DNA from: Streptomyces sp. NBC_00576
GTDB lineage: Bacteria > Actinomycetota > Actinomycetes > Streptomycetales > Streptomycetaceae
Direction of reading: 5' to 3'
DNA length: 64,000 nucleotides
Assembly (NCBI RefSeq): GCF_036345175.1
Contig: NZ_CP107780.1
Span: 4,526,001-4,590,000 of the forward strand
Every line of letters starts with the position of its first letter. Position 1 is the first letter of the stretch. Of the stretch, positions 34,801 to 43,390 are shown one piece after another. The notes under the pieces are model-generated. The model did no database searches, was not told the origin of the DNA, and was given only the letters and a program-made list of their open reading frames with translations. The position numbers were made by a program, and so were the translations under genes.

Positions 34801-35202
34801 TCAGTCTCTTCGTACCGGATCCCGCAAGGATCGGATCCGCTACCGGCCCCCGAGCTGCCGCCGACGCCTCTGAAGTGGCGGCAGCGCTTGCTGCGTGCCT
34901 GGCCGGACGGTCGACAGGCCAACGCCATGACACCCACAGGGTCAGTCATGAGCAAGAGTCAGACCGACACGGCTGGAACCAACCGACCCGTCGTACCCCT
35001 CCATCTCCCCAATTCTTGACCCTTCCATGTCGGCCGCAGCTGAACCGTGTTAAGCCGTCACCGACAGCCTGCGGGGACCAGGGAACCGGCATCGCGTCTC
35101 ACCCAGTCATGCTTCCAGCGACGTTCTCCGGGCGCCGCCCATTTACGGCGGTCGATCCGCGCGCGAGGCCATCATGAACGTGCATCGGGCCCGTTACGCT
35201 GC

Positions 35203-35227
35203 GAGCGTTACACCGTGAGCGTTGCAC
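35203..35227. repeat. Direct repeats upstream of the transposase-ATPase fusion gene
   Basis: GAGCGTTACAC (35203-35213) and GAGCGTTGCAC (35217-35227) repeat with a 14-bp period, about 100 bp before the start of the TnsB/TnsC-like gene. Transposase-binding repeats at an element end or regulator sites are possible. Confidence 0.45.
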
Positions 35228-35250
35228 ATCCCCTCTTCGTCTTGCACTGT

Positions 35251-35278
35251 CGCCATGTACGCAAGGTGGCACATGGCG
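35251..35278. promoter_or_regulatory. Inverted repeat upstream of the transposase-ATPase fusion gene
   Basis: CGCCATGT and ACATGGCG form perfect 8-bp arms around 12 bp, 45 bp before the ATG at 35323. It could be an operator or a leader hairpin restraining transposase expression. Confidence 0.45.
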
Positions 35279-35295
35279 GTGTGGGGGTCGCCAGT

Positions 35296-35306
35296 TCGTC
35301 TGACAC
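35296..35306 (+). repeat. Left member of an 11-bp inverted repeat pair
   Basis: TCGTCTGACAC here is the exact reverse complement of GTGTCAGACGA at 37867-37877. The pair flanks the TnsB/TnsC-like fusion gene closely, 16 bp before its start and 24 bp after its stop. Confidence 0.45.
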
Positions 35307-35322
35307 CGGGTGAGGAAGGCCG

Positions 35323-37842
35323 ATGGATGTGTCGTGGCCTCCACGTCTGGGCGTGGGGGACCGGGTGCGGTTCGAGGGCCGCGCCTGGGTGGTGGCTGGC
35401 TTCGCCCGAGGGGGCGTCGAACTCATGGACCCGCTGGGCGGCTTGAGGTGGCTCACGGTGCCGCAGCTGGTGTTGTCCGGGGATTTCGACGTGCTGGAGC
35501 GCGGCCCTCGTTCTCCTTCCGTCCTCGTCCTGCCGGCAACCGGGGAGGTACTGGAACAAGCTCGGTGGTGGGAGCGGCACATCGCGGAAGTCATCACTGG
35601 CCTGCCTCCCGGCGCCGACGAAGGTGCCGCGCCTCGTCCGGAATTCGACCCGGCTGTCCGCTCGTTGACAGAACGGGAGGCGGCGAAGGCCGCCGAACTC
35701 GCCGCAGAGGGTGTGCCCGGGGTTTCGGCACGCACTGTAAGGCGTCGGCGTCAGCGTTACCGGGCGCAGGGTATCGAGGGGCTGATCGACGGACGGGCGG
35801 TCAGGAAGCGGGCTCCGGGCTCTCGTCAGGACCCCCGTGTTCTGGAAGTGCTGCTGCCGCTTGTCGCCGACGACAAGCGTGGGCCGACCACGTCGGTGGA
35901 ACATTACCGCCGGGCCACCGGCAACATGCTGGAGTCGCTCTACGGCCCTGGAGTTGTGAAGCTGCCGTCCCGTTCGACGTTCCAGCGGCTGGTGAAGGAA
36001 CTCCTCTCCCTGCACGGACGGGCGGGCGGCATCCCGGTGGCAGGCAAGGACGGGATCCGGTCGTCCCGGCCGGGCGAGCGGGTCTATGTCGACACCGTCG
36101 CTCTCGCGCTCCCTCAGCATCTCGCTCACCTCGTCCCGCAGGGCGTGCTGATGACGGTCGCGGTGGACGAACTGACCTGGTCCGTCTGCACGGTCATGGT
36201 CCGCGCCTCCGGGCGACTGCTGGACGGGCAGCTGCTTCTGGCTCGTTTGTGCGATCCGCCTGCGCTGCGGGACACGGACACCGGCGCGCGCGAGGAGGCT
36301 ATGCCGCTGATCATGCCCGAATCGCTGCTACTCGACAGGCAGTTGCTCCGACGGCCGCGTGCGTTCACGGACACATGCCGGCGCTTGGGGATCAAGGTTG
36401 CACCCCCGGAGCCTACGGGGAAGGCACATGGTGAACGCATTGTCGGGCGGCTCGTCTCCCTGTTCAACGCGGAACTTGCGGTACTTGAAGCGGGTTGGAC
36501 CCCCGATAAGGCATCGCTGATCAGCTGGCTCCAGAGCCATGCCGAACAATGGGTGGAGTCGGTCTGGCAGCGCCAGACCCAATGGGGTCTGCGGAGCGTG
36601 GTCGGCCATGGTGAGCAGCCGACGCCCAGATCTGCGTACGACGCGTGTGTGGCGAGACTGGGATGGGCGCACCTGCCCCTGGGCGGGCATGCCGTTCGCA
36701 CCTTCCTGCCGAGCACGACGCGATGGGTAGCCTTGGACGGGGTCCATATCAGGGGTAATCGATACGACTGCCCCGACCTCGACCCGCTGCGGGCAGCCGT
36801 CTCACGCGCATCGGGGGCCCCAACTCGGCATGTCGAGGTGCGTTTTGATCCGCACGACGTACGCCAGGTATGGGTACAGAGCGGGGATGGGACGTGGATC
36901 CGGGTACCACTGGCCCAGACCGGCTCTCTTCGCCGCCCTTCCCACCGCTCCGTCAGCAGGAACGCGGTTCGCCACGAGGGCTGGAACTCCCCGATCGACT
37001 TCATGTCGTCGTCCCGACCCTTGCACGACAACCGGGAACGTCTGGCCTACCACGCCCAACTCCCTGTGCTTCAGACGCCGTTCCTGCAGGAGGTGGTGAG
37101 ACTGGGAGGCCGGCTCACGGTGCTGAACCATGCTGCGGTCGGCGGTCACCACGGCCTGCTGATCACCGGGCCGCCCGGCAGCGGGAAGACGACCGCACTT
37201 CAGGAGCTGGGGCGGCACTTCGAGCATGTGGACCGTTCCCACCCTCCCGGCGGCATCCTCCGTGCCTCTGCCGTCTACCTGCGCGTCCACCCCAGTGACA
37301 GCAGCCGCTCGGTGCTCTTCAAGCTGGCAGGACTTCTGTCCTACCCCCTGCCGACGAGGGCGAGTACGACCTCAGCTTCCGGAGCGGTGCGCGACGCTCT
37401 GCTCTCGTCAGGGACCAGGGTGGTCCTGGTGGACGACATCTTCGCTGCGCAGGGGTCATCTTCCGCCAGTACGAAGCCAGTTGACACGTTGCGCTACCTA
37501 GCTGACCAGGTGCCGGCCACGTTCGTGTACGCGGGTCTTGAGGGGCAGGAGTGCTCCCTCCCCGCCGCCTTCCGGACGGGGCAGAGCCGCCTGACTCACC
37601 TGCGGGCGGCTCCCGCCCCATACGACGCCGACTGGGAAATACTGGTGGAAACCCTGGACCACGCCCTGCGTCTGCATCGCCATCGGCCGGGCTCCCTGGT
37701 GCGGTTGGCGCAGGTGCTGCACGACAGAACCGGCGGCTGGCCGGGAACCCTCGCCCATCTGGTGCGCTCCGCGGCCATCGACGCGATTCTCACCGGAAGC
37801 GAGGAGATCACCGAGCAGGACCTCGACGTCATCGCCGTGTGA
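35323..37842 (+). CDS. Fused Tn7/Mu-type transposase and AAA+ ATPase (TnsB-TnsC/TniB-like)
   Basis: This is a single 839-residue reading frame. Residues 109-165 are a helix-turn-helix (LTEREAAKAAELAAEGVPGV, ARTVRRRRQRYRAQG). Residues 250-380 are an RNase H-like DDE domain with Asp257 (VYVDTVA), Asp338 (LLLDRQ) and Glu371 (GERIVGR). A Mu-type C-terminal barrel spans about 455-530. From about 570 it continues as a TniB/TnsC AAA+ ATPase with Walker A GPPGSGKTT (about 616-624) and Walker B VVLVDDIF (about 700-707). These two proteins are normally separate genes. No stop separates them; ATG 37003 (Met561) sits at the domain boundary and could allow internal initiation, but it has no good ribosome site. 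All catalytic motifs are intact. Confidence 0.88.
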   Translation: MDVSWPPRLGVGDRVRFEGRAWVVAGFARGGVELMDPLGGLRWLTVPQLVLSGDFDVLERGPRSPSVLVLPATGEVLEQARWWERHIAEVITGLPPGADEGAAPRPEFDPAVRSLTEREAAKAAELAAEGVPGVSARTVRRRRQRYRAQGIEGLIDGRAVRKRAPGSRQDPRVLEVLLPLVADDKRGPTTSVEHYRRATGNMLESLYGPGVVKLPSRSTFQRLVKELLSLHGRAGGIPVAGKDGIRSSRPGERVYVDTVALALPQHLAHLVPQGVLMTVAVDELTWSVCTVMVRASGRLLDGQLLLARLCDPPALRDTDTGAREEAMPLIMPESLLLDRQLLRRPRAFTDTCRRLGIKVAPPEPTGKAHGERIVGRLVSLFNAELAVLEAGWTPDKASLISWLQSHAEQWVESVWQRQTQWGLRSVVGHGEQPTPRSAYDACVARLGWAHLPLGGHAVRTFLPSTTRWVALDGVHIRGNRYDCPDLDPLRAAVSRASGAPTRHVEVRFDPHDVRQVWVQSGDGTWIRVPLAQTGSLRRPSHRSVSRNAVRHEGWNSPIDFMSSSRPLHDNRERLAYHAQLPVLQTPFLQEVVRLGGRLTVLNHAAVGGHHGLLITGPPGSGKTTALQELGRHFEHVDRSHPPGGILRASAVYLRVHPSDSSRSVLFKLAGLLSYPLPTRASTTSASGAVRDALLSSGTRVVLVDDIFAAQGSSSASTKPVDTLRYLADQVPATFVYAGLEGQECSLPAAFRTGQSRLTHLRAAPAPYDADWEILVETLDHALRLHRHRPGSLVRLAQVLHDRTGGWPGTLAHLVRSAAIDAILTGSEEITEQDLDVIAV

Positions 37843-37866
37843 GCCGGTCCGCGCCGTAGGTTTTAT

Positions 37867-37877
37867 GTGTCAGACGA
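37867..37877 (+). repeat. Right member of an 11-bp inverted repeat pair
   Basis: GTGTCAGACGA is the exact reverse complement of 35296-35306 and lies just after the fusion gene. The TGTC ends point away from the gene rather than framing it as normal terminal repeats would, so an inner binding site is as likely as an element end. Confidence 0.45.
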
Positions 37878-38134
37878 GACAGCGCGCTCGCCAAAAGACC
37901 AGGTTGGATGAGCAACCCCAAAGGCGACTGACTCTTAAGACCAACATTGATGACGGGCCGGAGACGTCAAACTACTGCCCTCCTCGCTTTCGCCGCCTGC
38001 CGGTGTCACCGGGAAGTCCCACCGAGCCAAAGGCAGACCGTCTTCGGGCCGGCCGAAGCATCTGCCCGACCATGTCTGCCCTCCTCTTTCACGAAGGGCA
38101 GACGGCGCACCTGCCTCGCCGCTACTGTGGCCGT

Positions 38135-38746
38135 ATGAGTCAGCACGATGGCCGCCCGCCTTCGGCAGACTGGGTGGCTCAGGAGATGGAGCAGATGCTC
38201 CGCGAGTCCAATGCCCTCATCGAGTCCCACGACGAGCAACTGCGCAGGCTCCGCACCGCGATCGCCCAGATCGAGTCGGAGCGCAAATGTGCGTGCGACG
38301 ACCGCGACAGAGCCCAAAGCGTGCTCGACGCACTCCACTCGGCGGTACGGCAAGGACAGGAACTGCGGGCAGCCCGCGCCCAGTCCCCGAACCCCCATCT
38401 GCACGTGGTCCCCGACGCCGAGGACGTCTCCGCTGTGCCCACCGTCCCAGAAGGCGGCGCGAGTGAAGCGGCGGCGCTTCCTGAGGGCAACCCGGTCGTG
38501 GTCATCGACGGCCCCAGGTCCGTGACCATCATGAAGGTGATCTCGACCGACGGACAGCGGCACTGGAGCGTACAGGCCGTCACCGAAGCACTCGGCGAAC
38601 CCCGCGAGGCGGTACGCCGCAACCGCAGCGTCCTGGAGACCCTGTGTGACCGGGGTGCCCTGTCGCGGCGAGAGAGCTCCGACAGCGACAGGCGGGGCAA
38701 GAAGAAGGTCTCCTACCAGCTCGCGGCCCCCTGGAAGGCAGCTTGA
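38135..38746 (+). CDS. Small coiled-coil protein with winged-helix-like C-terminus
   Basis: This is a 203-residue protein of unknown family. Residues 10-75 are a continuous heptad-rich coiled coil (WVAQEMEQMLRESNALIESH, then QLRRLRTAIAQIESERK). A Pro/Ala-rich linker follows, then a basic C-terminal domain (SVQAVTEALGEPREAVRRNR, GALSRRESSDS, KKKVSYQLAAP) that looks like a winged helix. ATG 38135 has no ribosome site; TACTGT seven bases upstream would fit a leaderless promoter. It lies downstream of the transposase fusion on the same strand, 292 bp away. A targeting or regulatory partner of the element is possible, but I see no direct evidence. Confidence 0.7.
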   Translation: MSQHDGRPPSADWVAQEMEQMLRESNALIESHDEQLRRLRTAIAQIESERKCACDDRDRAQSVLDALHSAVRQGQELRAARAQSPNPHLHVVPDAEDVSAVPTVPEGGASEAAALPEGNPVVVIDGPRSVTIMKVISTDGQRHWSVQAVTEALGEPREAVRRNRSVLETLCDRGALSRRESSDSDRRGKKKVSYQLAAPWKAA

Positions 38747-38799
38747 CGATCACAGCCTGCGGCCCTGAAGCCGTCACCCAGCACACAACCGCATAAAAG

Positions 38800-38857
38800 A
38801 CCGCCGCCGTGCCTTGGCCCTTGGATTGCAGCCCTCGGCCTGGGACACGGCGGTGGT
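38800..38857. terminator. Bidirectional terminator
   Basis: ACCGCCGCCGTG and CACGGCGGTGGT pair at 11 of 12 positions around a long partly structured loop. The hairpin lies between the convergent genes ending at 38746 and 38966. Confidence 0.65.
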
Positions 38858-38965
38858 CGGCGTCCACACAGGCCGCCACTCTCGACGCTACCGGCTTCCG
38901 GTGGTGCATGTCGGGCGTTCGGCCAACCCCACCCGCCGAAGGGTCGAACACCCATGCCTATCGAC

Positions 38966-39370
38966 TTAGCTCGTGCGTGGTCGGCGCTCCTCGCGCTCGG
39001 CAGTCTCCAGATCGCGTTGCCGTCTGATTCTCTCGGGCAGCGGCTGCGCCCGGTTTCCGCTCTCGTCCTGCGGCCAGCTCAGGTGATCGGGCCAGAGCCG
39101 CTCCCCCAAAGCCCCTTCCAAGCTCGCAACTGTCAGCAGGTCGGGCCACACGACACCGGCCAGGACATTCGAGATGACCTGCCGATTGACCTCACTCGCC
39201 TGGGCCAGCGCGTTGGCGCTGATCTTCTTGCGCTCCATGGCTTCCGCGAGCGCACGGGAGACAGCCTGCGCCACCCGCGCCCCGAGCAGCTCGTCCATCA
39301 CCGCATACGGCCAAACGCCGTCGGTGGCGTATTCGCTGGGCTTCTTGCCACGTCTCTTTCCTCCAGGCAT
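38966..39370 (-). CDS. Small XRE-type DNA-binding protein
   Basis: This 134-residue protein has a basic N-terminus (GGKRRGKKPSEY) and a helix-turn-helix around residues 48-85 (ERKKISANALAQASEVNRQV and ISNVLAGVVWPD). It has an Arg-rich C-terminal tail. ATG 39370 is the first good start after the divergent gene's leader. It is divergent from the 270-residue protein gene at 39523 and may regulate it. No ligand domain is visible. Confidence 0.78.
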   Translation of the reverse strand: MPGGKRRGKKPSEYATDGVWPYAVMDELLGARVAQAVSRALAEAMERKKISANALAQASEVNRQVISNVLAGVVWPDLLTVASLEGALGERLWPDHLSWPQDESGNRAQPLPERIRRQRDLETAEREERRPRTS

Positions 39371-39522
39371 GCGACCAGTGTGACGGAGCAGCCGCCGAGG
39401 TGCGTCCACCCATCCCACATGCTACTCAAATGGCAGGATCTTGTGAGGGGCTACGCCCGCATTCCTGCGCGGGAGTTACCCCGCGATGTCATGAGCCGGA
39501 CCGACGAAGAAGGAGCGCGGTG

Positions 39523-40335
39523 GTGAGCAGTCGCCAGGGTGTCTCCACGCCGCCCGCGAAGCCGGTGCCCACGGACCGGGTGCTCGCCGGTGAGCATCTG
39601 ACGATCACCCGGGCCTCTTGTTCGGCCAAGGGGCCGTTCACCGCTCGTGACCTGGAGCAGCTCACCGGCGTCTCGGCGCACCGGTGCGGGCTCGTCATGA
39701 GCTTCCTGCGCGCATGCGGGCTGGTCGAGCAAGCACCGGGGCGCGGCACGTACCAGCCGACGAAGGCGGCAGGCGCCGTGGCCGCGGCCTGGGAGGAGAG
39801 CGACGCGAAAGGACGCCAAGCACTGCGTGAGGCGTGGAGGAAAGCGTGGTTCGCCCAGTGCGCACGTGCCCGGCTCGCGCAGGGTCCGGCTCTGCGGATA
39901 GGTCTCGTCAGCAAGTTGATGACGCGCGCGGAGGTCGGTGAGACACGAAGCCGCCACATCGAGGTGCTGGTCGACCTGATGGTGGCGGTCGGCATGCTCG
40001 TTCCGGAGGACGGGGGCTACCTGCGCTGGCATGAGAGTCCCGCAGTCCCGAGGCCGCGAGCCCCGGCCCGTACGCCCGAAGAGGACCAGGCAGCCGGCAT
40101 GAACTCGGAGGGCATCCGCGCTCCCGTCCCGCCCGAGGGCGTCATCCCAGCACCGCGCCCACATGCCGACAACGCCGCGCCGCCTACGGGTGAGGATCTG
40201 ATGACCCTGCTCAGCCCGCCGGTGCTGCTGGCCGACCTCGCGCGCCTGTCGCCCGAGGAAATGGCGGCCCTCCACGCCCATATCCGGGGCCTGGCGCTGA
40301 TCCTCGCCAAGCTGAGGAGGCCGACCATGCCTTAG
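39523..40335 (+). CDS. Winged-helix-type protein of unknown function (270 aa)
   Basis: The N-terminal half contains FTARDLEQLTGVSAHRCGLV and MSFLRACGLVEQAPGRGTY, a winged-helix pattern. A helical segment (REAWRKAWFAQCARARLAQG) and a second winged-helix-like part (RHIEVLVDLMVAVGMLVPED) follow. A Pro-rich linker leads to a helical C-terminus. This recalls DUF5343-type proteins, but only loosely. AAGGAG lies seven bases before GTG 39523; GTG 39520 is adjacent and equally in frame. A strong hairpin follows, so it is separate from the integrase-like gene downstream. It is probably part of the same mobile or regulatory island. Confidence 0.75.
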   Translation: MSSRQGVSTPPAKPVPTDRVLAGEHLTITRASCSAKGPFTARDLEQLTGVSAHRCGLVMSFLRACGLVEQAPGRGTYQPTKAAGAVAAAWEESDAKGRQALREAWRKAWFAQCARARLAQGPALRIGLVSKLMTRAEVGETRSRHIEVLVDLMVAVGMLVPEDGGYLRWHESPAVPRPRAPARTPEEDQAAGMNSEGIRAPVPPEGVIPAPRPHADNAAPPTGEDLMTLLSPPVLLADLARLSPEEMAALHAHIRGLALILAKLRRPTMP

Positions 40336-40356
40336 ACGACAACGCCGGAAAGAGCA

Positions 40357-40402
40357 GGTCCGGCAGCGCCGCATTCCCTTGGCCGGGTGGCGCTGCCGGA
40401 CC
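40357..40402 (+). terminator. Terminator-like hairpin
   Basis: Perfect 14-bp arms GGTCCGGCAGCGCC and GGCGCTGCCGGACC with an 18-nt loop lie 21 bp after the stop at 40335. Confidence 0.8.
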
Positions 40403-40567
40403 CCCGCCTCCACCACCGCTACGCGCGGCAAGGCCGCGCGCATGAGGGGCTTCGGCATGCCCTCACACACGGCGAGGAGCACCGACCACGGTAGCGGGCC
40501 CGCGCCGATTCACGTCAGTGATCCACCGCGCCGTCTTTGGGCACGGTGGCGAACCGGGAAGGCTCCC

Positions 40568-41509
40568 ATGGCCAGAACGAAGATCAAAGATGCGCTCGTG
40601 TGCGTTGCCCGCGTCTGGCAGCTGCGTGCCGCGGCCGGAGAACTCAGCTTCGAGACCGTCAATCTCTACACCCAGATCGTCGAGCGTCTCCTACGTTTCG
40701 CCGCCGCGCAGGGCGCCACGCGGCTCGACGACGTCACCGCGGACCTCGTCGCGTACTTCATCCAGGCGCCCGGCCACGACCGCCGCCAGCGAATCATTCT
40801 CAACCCCGCCGCCGGCACCCGCAGGCAGCGCCGTTCCGCGCTCGAAGCGCTGTTCACCGAGGCACGGGCACTCGGGCTCACCACGGCCGCACCGCTCGTG
40901 GACCTCCCGCCGATTCCGCGCAGCCCCCGAAAGCGGGGAACCGAACTCAGTGACGCCGACGTGCAGTTGCTCCGCTTCCACTCGGAGCGCGGCATGCCGG
41001 ACACCCGTCACGCCGCCCTCCTGGCCCTGCTGCTGGCGGGCCTGCACAGCGCCGAGATCGCCGCCGCGACCACCGACGAACTCAACCTCCTCGACCTCTT
41101 CCAAGCCGAGGTGTGGACCGACGGCGCCACCCGCACCCGCGGCCGAAGCTGCCCCCTCGACGAGTGGAGCGCACGAGCGCTGTGGCTGCGCCGCGCCCAT
41201 CTACTGCGCAGCGCCGGCACCAGCTCGCCGCAGCGACTGGTCACCGCGGCGTCGTCCGCCTACCGGTCACAGGCCAGCGTCTGCTCCGGATTCGGCGACA
41301 TCGCCCGCCGGAGCGGCCTCGCCACACAGGAACGCCGGGTCGAACCCAAGGACGTCACGCGTTACATGGCCCGCAAGATCCTCTACGAGACCGGGCAGCT
41401 CTCCGAGGTCGCCCGCCGCCTGGGGCTGTCCTCCCTCGACTCGGCAGCCGCCCTGGCCGACCTCCAGTGGAAGCCCGAGGACGACGGCGAAGGCGGCGAG
41501 GCAGCGTGA
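40568..41509 (+). CDS. Tyrosine-recombinase-like protein lacking the catalytic residues
   Basis: This 313-residue protein has the two-domain outline of a phage-type integrase. The N-terminal SAM-like core-binding domain (ELSFETVNLYTQIVERLLRF, DDVTADLVAYFIQ) is followed by a catalytic-fold region (HAALLALLLAGLHSAEIAAA, then RYMARKILYETGQLSEVARR and LGLSSLDSAAAL). In active enzymes the first segment would carry Arg (GLR.SE) where this has His. The box II HxLRH and the final Tyr are not recognisable. It is therefore probably a DNA-binding, non-recombining derivative. ATG 40568 lies at the start of coding character. Its stop overlaps the next start (GTGA), so the two work together. Confidence 0.78.
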   Translation: MARTKIKDALVCVARVWQLRAAAGELSFETVNLYTQIVERLLRFAAAQGATRLDDVTADLVAYFIQAPGHDRRQRIILNPAAGTRRQRRSALEALFTEARALGLTTAAPLVDLPPIPRSPRKRGTELSDADVQLLRFHSERGMPDTRHAALLALLLAGLHSAEIAAATTDELNLLDLFQAEVWTDGATRTRGRSCPLDEWSARALWLRRAHLLRSAGTSSPQRLVTAASSAYRSQASVCSGFGDIARRSGLATQERRVEPKDVTRYMARKILYETGQLSEVARRLGLSSLDSAAALADLQWKPEDDGEGGEAA

Positions 41510-43026
41510 GCACTCCCAAGAAACGCAGCCGACCCAAGGGAAAGACCACCAAAGGCCGGAACTGGCTCTTGGGACCCATCCCCGACGACGTCTTCGGTTC
41601 CGCTTGTGACCCTCCACCCCCACCAGGTCCCGAAGCACCCCCCATCGCGATCGACGAGCGATTCGAGTACCTCCTCCACAACCCCGACCTCTACACGGCG
41701 ATCCGCGCGACACTGCCGGCCCGCAAACCCCACAGCGTCGGCCGTCCACCGTCGCATCCGCCCTACGTCTACTTTCTCTTCCTCTGCGCCATCTCCGTAT
41801 TCGGCTCGGCGCGGAGCACCGCGCGGCACTTCCAGCGCGACATGTGGTGGGGCGCCGTACGCGAGGCCGTCCGCAAGCACCTCGGTACCGAGGAAGCCGA
41901 CGCCCTCAAGCCGGTCGGCCCCAACAGAAGCCAATGGAACTACTTCTTCAAAAACCACCTCAAAAAACACGTGACCGCCTTCCGTGACGCAAGCCGAGAC
42001 CTGTGGATCCAACAGGCACTCGACATGGGAATCATCGCGGAAGAAAGGTCGAGAGGAAACTGGGTATACCCGGAGCGCGAACAAGTCCTCCACGGTGACG
42101 CAACGGTTGCCGCGCCTCCTTCCGCCCAGACCAAGCACGAGACCGTCGACAAGGAAACCGGGGAAATGAAACGCCACCGAGTGGACGACGACGCCAGCTA
42201 CACAACCGAGGGAGGAGGCCGGAAGGTATACGGGAACAAGTTCCTGTCCATCGCAGCCCGCGCAGCCAACACCCCGCACAGCCGAGTCATCCTGGCCCTG
42301 GAATCCATCCGCCACAAATCACGGATGCGCGATCCAGAACGCGACGACGAAGGAACCGCAGTGGTCCGGCTCGTCCGGCACCTTTTGACGAAGGCACCCG
42401 GAGTTCGTGCTTTCACCTATGACACCGCGCTGCGCGGCGTCCACCGCGCCCCCATAATCGCTGGAGGAATCGTCGTATTCACCACCCAGCACGGCGGTAT
42501 CGAACCCCACCCGCTACTGAAGTACGAAGGCAGAGGGTGCGAGGGTGCACTCGGCCACGACCTGTACGTTGCCGAGGGACGGGTGTGTGAACGCCGCATC
42601 ACTGTGGACGGCGAAACGTACTACATACCTCTGCCGGTCCAAGAACTGGAACGTCGAAAGGGAATCGAAAAGACTCGCTTCTCTCATCGCATGACCATTC
42701 CCTGCTCGCGAGGCGATCACAGGATCCGTATCCGTGTGGACGAAACAAAAGAAGACAGCGAAGTAGATCCGTCCACCAAAAAGAAGCGCTTCAACAGGAC
42801 CGAACACCTGAGGCAGATCCCACCCGACACACCCGCGGGCCGCCGGCTCAAGGGATTCCGCCAGGACAGCGAATCCCAGCATTCACGATTCGACCAGGCA
42901 TATCCGCACAAACGAGTGCCTGCCTACGGCGCCAACGCTGCCCTGCTCATCTACATCGGCTACGCCTGGGTCAACAACTCCACCACCCGGATCATGGCCC
43001 GCAAGCCGGTGGGCCTCGCGGCCTGA
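41506..43026 (+). CDS. DDE-transposase-like protein coupled to the integrase-like gene
   Basis: This is a 506-residue protein. A basic N-terminus (PKKRSRPKGKTTKGRNW) and helical DNA-binding region lead to an RNase H-like core. Asp198 lies in LHGDATVAA, Asp306 in FTYDTALRG, and an acidic cluster in QDSESQHSRFDQAYPHKRVP near residues 450-470, with a YG start after it resembling the third catalytic block of IS4/IS1182-type transposases. Base composition is lower in GC than in neighbours (many AAA, GAA and ATC codons), supporting transfer. GTG 41506 overlaps the integrase-like stop. I found no terminal inverted repeats, so it may serve a larger element. A strong terminator follows. Confidence 0.72.
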   Translation: MSTPKKRSRPKGKTTKGRNWLLGPIPDDVFGSACDPPPPPGPEAPPIAIDERFEYLLHNPDLYTAIRATLPARKPHSVGRPPSHPPYVYFLFLCAISVFGSARSTARHFQRDMWWGAVREAVRKHLGTEEADALKPVGPNRSQWNYFFKNHLKKHVTAFRDASRDLWIQQALDMGIIAEERSRGNWVYPEREQVLHGDATVAAPPSAQTKHETVDKETGEMKRHRVDDDASYTTEGGGRKVYGNKFLSIAARAANTPHSRVILALESIRHKSRMRDPERDDEGTAVVRLVRHLLTKAPGVRAFTYDTALRGVHRAPIIAGGIVVFTTQHGGIEPHPLLKYEGRGCEGALGHDLYVAEGRVCERRITVDGETYYIPLPVQELERRKGIEKTRFSHRMTIPCSRGDHRIRIRVDETKEDSEVDPSTKKKRFNRTEHLRQIPPDTPAGRRLKGFRQDSESQHSRFDQAYPHKRVPAYGANAALLIYIGYAWVNNSTTRIMARKPVGLAA

Positions 43027-43074
43027 CACCCCACAGCCCAACCGACAGCTCACGCCCTCCCAGGACGCCCGATC

Positions 43075-43103
43075 GAGGCAGGCCTGCCACGCAGGCCTGC
43101 CTC
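43075..43103 (+). terminator. Terminator of the integrase-like/DDE pair
   Basis: Perfect 12-bp arms GAGGCAGGCCTG and CAGGCCTGCCTC with a 5-nt loop lie 48 bp after the stop at 43026. Confidence 0.85.
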
Positions 43104-43270
43104 CCGCCGCCGACCTGACCGACGCGCCAACCGGCGAAGTGCCACGCGCTACACTGACGGCGGTGGCACAGCCGTACGTCGGCTAGGCCGCCACAACACT
43201 GTTGGGATCCCGTCTGGCTTGGCCCACTCACCTGGGCACCAATTTCAGACACGTTTTCCGACAGATCCCC

Positions 43271-43343
43271 GCCTTCGTAGCTCAGGGGATAGAGCACGGC
43301 TCTCCTAAAGCCGGTGTCGCAGGTTCGAATCCTGCCGAGGGCA
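43271..43343 (+). tRNA. tRNA-Arg (anticodon CCT)
   Basis: A full cloverleaf can be folded. The acceptor stem is GCCTTCG/CGAGGGC (one G-T pair) and the D-loop region is GCTCAGGGGATAGAGC. The anticodon stem is CGGCT/AGCCG with loop CTCCTAA (anticodon CCT). The T arm contains GGTTCGAATCC, and the discriminator base is A. It reads AGG codons. An integrase gene begins 48 bp beyond its 3' end, the classic position of an attachment site in the tRNA 3' half. Confidence 0.93.
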
Positions 43344-43390
43344 CAACGCAGAACGCCGCTGACCTGGGGTTTCCTCCCCAGGGAGGCACT

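Noticed and set aside
41383..42315. Minus-strand frame of 310 codons inside the DDE-like gene
   Set aside because: No ribosome site or family character; the plus-strand gene is coupled to its upstream neighbour by a GTGA overlap.
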